Assembly (NCBI GenBank): GCA_035771175.1
Contig: CM069604.1
Coordinates: 16,121,115 to 16,185,114 of the forward strand
Direction: 5' to 3'
DNA from: Paratinospora sagittata
Lineage: Eukaryota > Streptophyta > Magnoliopsida > Ranunculales > Menispermaceae
Length of the DNA stretch: 64,000 bases
Position 1 is the stretch's first letter; each line of letters starts with the position of its first letter. Positions 53,385 to 61,584 of this stretch are shown here, one piece after another. The notes under the pieces were generated by a model. The model was not told the origin of the DNA. It did not search any database and worked only from the letters and a program-made list of their open reading frames with translations. Both the position numbers and the translations under genes were made by a program.

Positions 53385-54322
53385 CACACCCGGCCGATTT
53401 ACCCGCACAGGATGTGATAGTTAGGCATGGGTGTTCGAACTCATTCGAACTAAGTCACACACACAGAAACATAGTAGCCCAAAACAACTCAATGAGATCA
53501 AATAGGGCAAACAGGTTTACATACATAATAATAAGTACAGAACAACAATCATCAGAAAGTTATGCCACAACAATACAATCAGGCAATGAATGGTGGCCAC
53601 ATGGCCTCACAGGCCAGACACAATGCAACTAGCAACTGTGAGCCGAGGCGCCAATGTAACATGTTGCAACTGAGAGGTCTCATGAGTTCCAGTGCTTAAA
53701 GTGGCAACGTGACACCTCATGGGCTAGCGGTATTTATGCTAGCAACCCATAGGTTCAACGTTCCGGACAGGGACAAGGCCATCTCATGGTCCAACTTAAT
53801 GCATATCACCCATGAGATCAGAGTCCAACTGTCATGACAATGTATGTATCATTTTGATAAATAGATTTTCATGCATGAGGTAGAGCATGGTAACGTTTAT
53901 GATGCATGATGCTATGTAAAATATTATTAAACAAGTAAAAGACGCAAACCTAGTCTTCATTTCCCACCTTAACACTTTAGTGGTGATGCGACATCTAACT
54001 TTCTGCCTTTAAAAGTATGCAGGATCAAGAAAACACGGGGGTCAAGAGAGAGAGAAAGAGAGATAGAGAGAGCGGGGCGAGCTGAAATGATCGAGGGTCA
54101 CCCTTATTTATAGGGGTGACCTAAGGGGCTGGCCCCTATAGGAGCTGGTCCTCTCATTGGGAAAACCCCCCTATGGGATTTTCCACGGGGAGGGTGCCTT
54201 CCCCTTTTACGGAGACTCCCACTACCTGGGGGGTCTTTAGAGTTGTTAAAAGTACAATCTATTTTTTAAAAGAAAATATAGAAAAAAATAGAAAAAAGAA
54301 AGGAAATTTTCAGGGTGTTACA
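53385..54322 (-). repeat. Gypsy D 3' LTR
   Basis: Minus-strand LTR of about 938 bases, starting tgtaacaccctgaaaatttc at 54322 and ending near ccgggtgtga at about 53386. A TATA-like tataaataag lies near 54115 on the minus strand. It matches the solo LTR at 42397-43640. Its last bases appear lost at the junction with the copia scrap. Confidence 0.8.
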
Positions 54323-54345
54323 ATCTGTCTCCCTTAAAAGAATTT
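54323..54345 (-). other. Gypsy D polypurine tract
   Basis: On the minus strand the sequence ttcttttaagggagacagat directly precedes the LTR start. Purine-rich, in the position of the plus-strand primer. The upstream residues FDGEILLRE are the usual C-terminal overlap of this family. Confidence 0.8.
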
Positions 54346-54463
54346 CGCCATCGAAATTCTAAGGCAAGGTCTCTAAAATTTTTAAAATGTAAAAAGTATA
54401 CATACTAATCATCATCCGAGATGTCGATATAGTCGAACATGTTGGCATTATCATTGACTCAAC

Positions 54464-55042
54464 TCATAGACATGGTATCGTGCTGGTTGCGCTAATTACT
54501 TGGCCCGCAAATTGCGCTCTAGGTAGTAGATCTTCCAAAGTGATTGGGTGTAGGAGAATGGATTGAATTAGACTCTTCTCTGTCTGATCTGACATATCTG
54601 AAAGAGAAGGTGAGATCGGTACACGCTGGGGTGGCCGTGGTAGAAGACCAACCTGGTCGGACTGGTGGGTCGTGTGTCTGCCAATTTGACGGTTCGGCCT
54701 CATCTGGTGTTGGAATAGGCAGAGGCCATGGCATGACCTGAACAAGATTCCATGATAGTTTAGTGCGAGGATCTCGAAGGGAGGGTACTGGTAGATGCAC
54801 TGACTTTCGCCTAAGCTAAAGGAGGGTGAAGTGGACTGTGAGTAATAAGAAGTTGAGGGACTACAAGCTGAAGGAATTGAACTCCATTCATCGTCAGTTT
54901 GATCCATCTGGTCAGTGTTTATAGCTTGATTCAAATTTTGACTGTGCTCAGTGGGTTTAGAGCTATCATTCATTGAATCATCTCTATCAGACATCTGTAC
55001 CAAAAGGAAAACAAGAAACCAAGAGCATGGAAAAAGAAACAA
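54464..55042 (-). CDS. Extra reading frame in gypsy D (192 codons), unknown function
   Basis: An open minus-strand frame between the end of pol and the 3' LTR. The frame includes 14 codons before the methionine of MSDRDDSMND. The first residues are acidic and serine-rich. The middle has SPSTSYYSQSTSPSFSLGE, and the rest is rich in proline, serine and glutamine. No known domain is recognised. Gypsy C carries a frame in the same place that starts MSENNIDGY. A similar start codon context (cagatgtctga) is found in both. I cannot tell whether it is translated. Confidence 0.4.
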   Translation of the reverse strand: MFLFPCSWFLVFLLVQMSDRDDSMNDSSKPTEHSQNLNQAINTDQMDQTDDEWSSIPSACSPSTSYYSQSTSPSFSLGESQCIYQYPPFEILALNYHGILFRSCHGLCLFQHQMRPNRQIGRHTTHQSDQVGLLPRPPQRVPISPSLSDMSDQTEKSLIQSILLHPITLEDLLPRAQFAGQVISATSTIPCL

Positions 55043-55059
55043 GTGGTATTTTATTTTTA

Positions 55060-55480
55060 TGCAAAATGCAGCCCTACAATAATCAAAACCCAGCCTTCCT
55101 AGCCCCTGTTAAGAAGAATGAGGCCACGACACCTGCGGCTGAACCATCTAACCCTGGCCAGCAGGGTTTTCACAATCATGGTCGCGGAGGCTGTAATGGC
55201 AGGGGTGGCCGTCGAAACGACAATGGCAGAGGTGGTGGTCAACACCACAATCCGCATGGCCAACAGAACCATCAGTAGTAGAGGCTGACATGTTACAACT
55301 GCGGCCAGCAGGGCCATGTAAGAAATGTTTGTCCGTACCTTCAGCAACCTATTCCTGTTGTTCCAGTCCAACAAGCACCACCTGCTGCTAATGCCCAACC
55401 CAGGCAGAACCAGCGGAACCAAGGGCAACAGAACCAAGGCAGAGCATTTCCTATCGCTCAACAACCGCTCCGGACAACAT
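55060..55480 (+). pseudogene. Gypsy C gag remainder with zinc knuckle
   Basis: A glycine-, asparagine- and glutamine-rich stretch with GRGGCNGRGGRRNDNGRGGG is followed after a stop by TCYNCGQQGHVRNVC, a standard knuckle. The capsid core is missing on the left. The composition is typical of nucleocapsid regions. Confidence 0.75.
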
Positions 55481-55489
55481 TGTAGTCGA

Positions 55490-56107
55490 AGGTACATTTC
55501 CCTTGTTCAATACAATGGTGCATGTCTTGTTCGATTCGGGTGCTACGCATTCTTTTATATCGTCTGCATTGGTAAGACATTTAGGGTTGCATCCTGAACC
55601 CACAAAAACCACAATCCATGTCACATCACCTTTAGGATCTGGAACAAACGAAAATTGCAGTGTTCTCGATGTGAGCTTCGAATGGCAGAACAAGTGATAT
55701 ATGCAGATTTTTTTGTGATAGACATTGAAGACTTCGACATCATCCTCGGCATGGACTGGCTCGCACCACTGAATGCAAAGATCGATTGTATGAATAAGCA
55801 AGTTCAGATAACCTTGCCCACAGGGGAGTTTGTCAAGATTCAAGGAACAAGGAAATGGATACACAACTCAACTGCTGCACTTCTCAAGGCACAACTTCGA
55901 GTTCTATCCCTTGGTGATGAAAATGAATCACCAGCACTGTACCCTCTCGAAGTACGCGATGTCCCAGTAATATCTGAATTCCCAACAATTTTTCTAAATG
56001 ACCTTTCTGGTCTACCTCCAGTTAGGGAATTCGATTTGAAATCAATCTCATACCTGGGACCGGGCCATTCTCAATTCCACCATACAGAATGTCAAATGTC
56101 GAGCTAG
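55490..56107 (+). pseudogene. Gypsy C protease and linker
   Basis: The active site reads VLFDSGATHSFIS near 55527. A stop separates it from the second part (55655-56107) with FFVIDIEDFDIILGMDWLAP and the linker EFPTIFLNDLSGLPPVREFD that precedes reverse transcriptase. The D-S-G triad is intact, but the frame is not. Confidence 0.88.
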
Positions 56108-57130
56108 TCGAATTAGACAAACAACTGAAGGAATTAGAGAGTAATGGCTTCATCTGAAAAAGTTCATCACCCTGGGGCGCTCCAGTTCTGTTTGTTCACA
56201 AAAAGGATGGTTCGTTACGACTTTGCATCGACTTCGCAAGCTGAATAACGTTACCATTAAGAACAGATACCCGTTGCCCAGGATCGATGACTTGTTCAAC
56301 CAACTTAGAGATGTCAAATACTTCTCTAAGATTGATTTACAATCCGGTTATCACCAACTCCGGATCTGAGAGTCGGACATTACCAAAACGGCATTCAGAA
56401 CTTGGTACGGTCACTACGAGTTCATGGTCATGCAGTTCGGTCTAACAAATGCACCTGCTGCGTTCATGGATTTGATGAACCGCATCTGTAGGTTATACTT
56501 AGACCGATTTGTGGTGGTTTTTGTGGACGATATCTTGATATATTCCTCAACCGAGGAAGACCATAAGATACACCTGAGGATAGTCCTCCTGTCATATGAT
56601 GAATAGGGTGGACAAATGATCCCGGGGGTACTAGACACTGCGGTGGGCTGTGTACTAGGATGTGACAATATTATGTGGTATATAACGGCTGGGGTACGCT
56701 CTGTATGAGGTACCCATCACATCCCGGGGGTACTAGACACTGCGGTGTGCTGTGTACTGGGGTGTGACAGCTCCAGACCTTGAGAAGCCACCAATTGTAT
56801 GCAAAATTAAGTAAGTGCGAATTTTGGGCGAAGCGAGTTCAATTCCTAGGCCATGTGGTTTGAGGTGGATCCTTCTAAGGTTGAAGCGATTTTAAATTGG
56901 AAGCAGCCTACCACTGGTACTCAGATTAGGAGTTTTCTTGGTTTGGCTGGCTATTACAGACGCTTCATCAAGGACTTCTCAAAGATTGTTGAACCTATGA
57001 CCAAGCTCACTCGGAAAAACGTGCGATTCATCTGGAATCCCGCCTGTGAAACATCATTTCAGGAATTGAAGAAGCGTCTCACGACGGCACCAGTACTCAT
57101 CACGACTTTCTCAATTGTCAGCCAACTCTG
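56108..57130 (+). pseudogene. Gypsy C reverse transcriptase
   Basis: Motifs are [53 protein letters not shown] and the catalytic [10 protein letters not shown] near 56518. A 182-bp insert splits it at 56589. After the insert it continues with [16 protein letters not shown], then [18 protein letters not shown] and KLTRKNVRF, and ends at about 57110. RNase H should follow but is missing. Confidence 0.88.
56589..56770. mobile_element. 182-bp insert in gypsy C reverse transcriptase, TSD ctc
   Basis: Flanks read gtcctc|insert|ctccag, so ctc at 56586-56588 and 56771-56773 is a 3-base duplication. Removing the insert restores the reading [13 protein letters not shown]. The insert begins ctgtcatatg and ends gtgtgacag, with six complementary terminal bases (ctgtca/tgacag). 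It contains a 47-base direct repeat starting cccgggggta at 56621 and 56723. Part of it resembles the body of the SINE-like element at 38917-39176. The class is not clear. Confidence 0.72.
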
Positions 57131-57810
57131 AGCTGGTTTAAAAGATTTCAGCAGCTCAAGCCAACGACCCTATGTTAATGGAAAAATGCAAACTTCTACT
57201 CAGCGGACAGGACCTTCCTCACTGGTCGATCTCTGAAGACGGGGCCGTTTTTTATAAAAAAACGTCTTTGTCTATTGAACGATCCTGAGGTTCGAAAGAA
57301 GTGCTCCCTGAAATGCACTGTTCGAGGTTGGCTATGCATCCTGGGGGTGACAAAATGTACAAGGATGTCAAGCGACAATTCTGGTTTTCTTGATTGAAGA
57401 AGGAGATTGCACACTTCGTTGCTCGATGTCCCGTTTGCCAGGAAGTTAAGGCAGAACGAAGACTTCCCTCTGGACTTCTTCAGCCGTTACATATTGGAGA
57501 ATGGAAGTTGGAGAACATCGCAATGGATTTTGTTACGTCCTTGCCTCGAAATAATAAATGGCAAGATGTTATTTGGGTTATCATTGATAGACTCACAAAG
57601 TCTGCACACTCTTTGCTAATAAGGTTCACGGATAACCCCGCCAAACTTGCTGAACTATATGAGAGAGAGATCGTACGCCTCCATGGCATACCACTCACGA
57701 TCGTTTATGATCAAGACCCTCGATTCACATCAAAGTTTTGGTAAAGCTTCCAGAGTAGAATGGGATCTAGGATCACCCTTGCAGATCTCCCGTATGCTGG
57801 TTAGATATGG
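57131..57810 (+). pseudogene. Gypsy C integrase (truncated core)
   Basis: A jump from the end of reverse transcriptase to sequence before integrase shows loss of RNase H. The zinc-binding residues are visible as AMHPGGDKMYKDV and HFVARCPVCQ. The core has MDFVTSLPR (first D) and YDQDPRFTSKFW (second D). The sequence then jumps to the C-terminal domain, so the third acid (E) and surrounding residues are missing. Integrase is inactive. Confidence 0.88.
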
Positions 57811-58370
57811 CAGATCGACCGCAGTTGGGCTCTGAACTAGTTCAAGAGACTTCTAAGAAGATTACACTAGTAATGGAGCGACTTCGTGTGGCACAAAGTC
57901 GACAGAAGAGCTATGCTGACAAGCGGAGGCAGCCTCTAGAATTTGATAAGAGGGACTTAGTTTTTCTAAAAGTTCAGCCCACAAGAGGTGTCAAACGCTT
58001 TGGGATCAAAGGAAAGCTCTCCCCACGGTATATCGGTCCATTTCAGATCATTGAACGTATTGGCAAACTTGCTTATCGTCTGCCCTTCCATTGTCCATGT
58101 CTAAGGTTCATGACGTTTTTCACGTATCCATGCTTCAAAAGTATCGCCCTGATCCTTCGCATATCATCCCTCTAGTCGAGGTTCGGGTTAAGGAAGGAAA
58201 TAGGTATCAGGAGAGAGCGATACAGATTTTGGATAGAAAAACTCAAGAGCTAAGGCGACGTAGCATACCACTTGTGCAGGTACTCTAGGATCACCACGGA
58301 GTAGAGGAAGCAACATGGGAACTAAAAGCAACAATTAAACAGAAATAGCCTGAATTGTTTTCTAGTAATA
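57811..58370 (+). pseudogene. Gypsy C integrase C-terminus and chromodomain-like tail
   Basis: The stretch has AQSRQKSYADKRRQPLEFD, GKLSPRYIGPFQIIERIG, then VHDVFHVSMLQKYRPDPSH in another frame. The tail reads IQILDRKTQELRRRSIPLVQ, a stop, then HHGVEEATWE, which matches the short chromodomain region that ends the polyprotein of chromoviruses. This is the main support for calling C a chromovirus. Confidence 0.85.
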
Positions 58371-58465
58371 ACTGATGATGTGATACATTGTACTATTTCA
58401 CTTATCAATAAAATGATGAAACTTTGGTTACAAATATCTTAACACATCGTTTCACTTGAATAACT

Positions 58466-58984
58466 ATGCAGATGTCTGAAAATAATATCGATGGATATAG
58501 TAAAGCACACACGCAATGGCCTCCTTGGCCACTTGTGGCGGCTCCTCCAGGATTTGAGTCTAGTCACAACTACTTTGCATCACCAACTCCATCACCACAC
58601 AGACAGCGATCCTTATCGCCAGAGCGCGCATGGCTTTTTCGTAACAATTTTGCCCAAAACAATCCCGTGCCCTCATCTTGGCAGGATCTTCTACCAAAAA
58701 TGTCAGGCTGCTGGATTCGAGCAACAGCACAAAAAAGCATCCCATCGCTCAACCTACCCCCCCTTAAACGATGTGACTATCGCCCTACACCACTATTTGT
58801 TAAGCAAAGGTTGGAATCTTCTGATGACGAATCCGACTCTATTTGCTCTCCATGGTTTCATGATGTTGAGGATTCCACCGGCCACAGTGTCATTCAAGGA
58901 CCATACAAGCATTACCCTGAGCTAGCAAACGATGACGACGGCAGTGAATCTCACGCAGATAACTATCATGACTACTTGGACTGA
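58466..58984 (+). CDS. Extra ORF in gypsy C (172 codons), unknown function, intact
   Basis: An ATG-started uninterrupted frame between the pol end and the polypurine tract, while all other genes of this element are broken. It starts MQMSENNIDGYSKAHTQWPP, has PTPSPHRQRSLSPERAW (serine-arginine-proline rich), and ends with an acidic DDDGSESHADNYHDYLD. No known domain is recognised. A second frame over 58491-58925 is also open, which weakens the case for selection. Gypsy D has a frame in the same place with a similar start. It could be a retroelement accessory protein or a non-selected frame. Confidence 0.5.
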   Translation: MQMSENNIDGYSKAHTQWPPWPLVAAPPGFESSHNYFASPTPSPHRQRSLSPERAWLFRNNFAQNNPVPSSWQDLLPKMSGCWIRATAQKSIPSLNLPPLKRCDYRPTPLFVKQRLESSDDESDSICSPWFHDVEDSTGHSVIQGPYKHYPELANDDDGSESHADNYHDYLD

Positions 58985-59005
58985 TTTCGAGGGCGAAATC
59001 TTTTT

Positions 59006-59018
59006 AAGGGGGGTAGAA
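59006..59018 (+). other. Gypsy C polypurine tract
   Basis: aaggggggtagaa directly before the 3' LTR, after the residues DFEGEIFLRG that also end the gypsy D frame region. Confidence 0.88.
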
Positions 59019-60355
59019 TGTAATACCCTAGGTTGGCACAAAAAAAAAAATTGTTCGGGCGTCTTTTTCCTATTTAAGAACCCCTCCCCCCTCCTCATTT
59101 CTCACACCAAAAATCACTCATCCTTGTGATTTTCCTTCTCTCTTTCACTTACTTTGAGTTTTTGTCTTCTCTTTTAAGACTCTCTGTGCGGTGCAACGCA
59201 GTTCTGCGGAGGGGAAGGCGCCAGTTTTCAAAAGAGTTTTTATCTAAAGGTGGGAAACGAAACATAGGTTTGCTTGTCTTATAACTTTTATAAAAGTTTA
59301 CATTCATTTATCATTATGTCTACTATTCATTTACACTGCATTATTGCGTATAATGTTCATACTGTTATACTTATGCCTGTATATTTGGAGTTCATGTATT
59401 ACACTGTTGTTATGCCGGATTAGTGGTCAATCTGGCTCAACTAGACTCAGTCTTGTCCTCAGTAACTTTAAATAGTGAAAGGGAGGCAGCGTGCTGCTCT
59501 AGACGAATGATATTTAAGTAGACCTCGTGTCTCACTTCTCACCTGGAAACTGATCTGGTTGGTCTTATTTGAAAGCTATCAGCTTATACAAGTAATATTG
59601 AATGTCCTAACCTTGCACGTCGTGATACCGACCCTGATAAGGATCACCAGACCTTGCCAAATCCTGTCTAAATGTTAAGTAAAGACCGGACCAGTTCATG
59701 CATTGGCATCATACATAGCACCACCTAGGGACGTATGTGGTTTATGATTCATAGAATAGTTAGAAGCAATGCTCGTTATTCATTATATTTCTCTGGAGAG
59801 GGACGTACAATGAGAGCCTGGCTACTCCTGGGGAGGGACATCTATACGTGAATCCAGAGCGTCGTTCTTGAGGAGGGACGTACAATGAGAACCCGGCTAC
59901 TCTTGGGGAGGGACATCTGTACGTGAACTCAGGCGATATACAATCATCAAACCAATACGAGCCGGTGTCATGCATACATACATGTTGGATTGAATATGAT
60001 GCTATGATGTGTATTTAGATATTTGATTATGAAGTTTGCTTTATTAATTGTTATATTCACGAACTATTTTACCAACTGAGCGTGTAGATCACCCCGTTGT
60101 TATCCAATTTTTCACAGGAGATTAGGGTGGACTGGGTATAGGTTTTTGGGCCCACATTTTGTACCCTTTGTATTATTCATTGGGGATTTTGGGAGAATGT
60201 TCCCTTAACTATTTCATGTACAAATATATTCTGAAATTAATGAAATCAGACTTGTACTTAATTGTGTTTCCACGCACTCAGTTATTTTTATAATGTATTC
60301 GCGCCCTGTCTGTGAATGTCCTGCCAGTTTAGGCGCGTCCGGACAGGGTGTGACA
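59019..60355 (+). repeat. Gypsy C 3' LTR (1337 bp)
   Basis: From tgtaatacccta to agggtgtgaca. It has a TATA-like ctatttaaga near 59068, a C-rich stretch after it and a tandem pair at 59797-59945. The corresponding 5' LTR is missing. Confidence 0.88.
59797..59945. repeat. Tandem pair, about 75-bp unit, in gypsy C LTR
   Basis: The units start ggacgtacaatgagagcctg at 59801 and ggacgtacaatgagaacccg at 59876, and both continue to a ggagggacatct-gtacgtgaa segment. Confidence 0.85.
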
Positions 60356-61584
60356 TAAGGTGCCATGCCAATACTGGCCTCATAGCTGTTGTTATAAGAA
60401 AATTCACACAATGGTAAACTTTCACTCCAAGTCCCACCAAACTCTAAAATACACAATCTGAGCATGCTCTCAAGTGTCTAAGTCACTCTCTCAGTCTGTC
60501 ACCCAGTCTAAGAATAAAATACCATACCTTGACAGAGAAGGGTCCCAAATTGAGTTTGCATCATTCGCCAAACTCTCAATAAAATGCTTAGATATCAATC
60601 CGACATAATAATCATCTGGGCACCCCATAAAAATCTCACTATCTCACACATATAAAACACGTTCAGTTTGTCAACAGAGTTATGGTGTTCATTGGAAGAA
60701 ATATACAGACTTGTCAATCCATCAATGGTCATTCAGATGACATCATATCTACCCAAAACCCACAAGACACCATCTGAATCCCATTGTTAATCAATGCAAT
60801 CCACGTTGTCGATTCAAGACTCATATATACCGATATCAGGATCATAGTATCACAGACCCTTAAATCTCTGAATATGAGCATCAGTCAACTAAATATGCAC
60901 TTGAGCATAACATCATTACATGGAGTAATGGAGAGTACACTCCTAATTGTAACTCTTTCTCTAATAAACACTCCTCATGGCTAACAGGAAAAATATTACC
61001 CAGTCACCGCCTTTTCCTGCTCACTGCATCAACGACTTTATTGGCTTTCCCCATAGTAATACTCAATATAAAGTCATAATTCTCTGGGATTTCTGGCCAC
61101 ATTTGTCACCTCATACACAGTTTTTTTCTAATCATACAATCATTTCAGACTCCTGAAATCTGAAAATAGTGCGAACCTTTCATTGTAGAGGTAATGCTCT
61201 CACAATTTCAAAACAAGCACTACTGTAACCAATTTCAAATCATGCACATGATAGGTATTCTCTTGCTCCAGCAACTATCTGGATGCATAAACAATCATCT
61301 TATTCTTTTGCATCAACACATGACACGGACCTGGACGTGATATATCCGTATAAATCACCGATTTCTCATGTTTTGGAAATACTAACATTGGTACAATAAT
61401 TAGTTCTTTGTTTCCAATTATGTGAAAGCCACCTCATACACAATCGTCCACACGCCTAAAACATTTTTCTGGGTTAGCTTAGTGAGTGGAGTAGCTAGTT
61501 TATCATCCTCGGCCAATCCCAGAGAACTTCTGATCTCTGTCACTAAAATCGATCTTAACCAATTTATGATCAGTTTGACCTTTG
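60356..61584 (-). pseudogene. Gypsy D reverse transcriptase end, RNase H and integrase fragment
   Basis: On the minus strand the part next to 61584 reads AKVKLIINWLRSILVTEIRS and LTKLTQKN, matching the end of chromovirus reverse transcriptase. Near 61320-61265 it reads HVLMQKNKMIVYASR, the RNase H start. Near 60700 there is a decayed RNase H/integrase linker. Next to 60356 it reads MLRLCILEFGGTWSESLPL, EFSYNNSYEASIGMAPY, part of the integrase core, with stops and shifts throughout. It ends at the gypsy C LTR. Confidence 0.78.

Larger units (their letters stand above)
55060..60355 (+). mobile_element. Gypsy C: chromovirus-like element, 5' truncated, with 3' LTR and extra ORF
   Basis: The order is gag end with zinc knuckle, protease, reverse transcriptase, integrase, chromodomain-like end, extra ORF, polypurine tract and a 3' LTR at 59019-60355. 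The 5' LTR, primer site and most of gag are missing, with the start near 55060 abutting gypsy D sequence in the opposite direction. Two internal deletions remove RNase H and the second half of the integrase core. A 182-bp insert lies in reverse transcriptase. The right flank taagg (60356-60360) is inside gypsy D integrase, so C inserted into D. Confidence 0.85.
53385..61584 (-). mobile_element. Gypsy D: minus-strand chromovirus-like element, split by gypsy C and cut by a further LTR
   Basis: Two blocks read on the minus strand belong to one type of element. The right block (61584-60356) holds the end of reverse transcriptase, RNase H and part of integrase. The left block (about 55060-53385) holds an extra reading frame, a polypurine tract and an LTR. 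Gypsy C lies between. The right block stops at 60356 inside integrase exactly where the C LTR ends. At its far side, 61585, another LTR begins inside the reverse transcriptase. I infer one element because the parts come in the expected order, but the left junction is damaged. Confidence 0.65.

Noticed and set aside
55099..55864. Minus-strand reading frames of 132 and 137 codons
   Set aside because: They are complements of the gypsy C nucleocapsid and protease, which carry clear motifs on the plus strand.
59760..59975. Minus-strand 71-codon reading frame with repeated FTYRCPSP words
   Set aside because: The repetition comes from the 75-base tandem pair in the gypsy C LTR.
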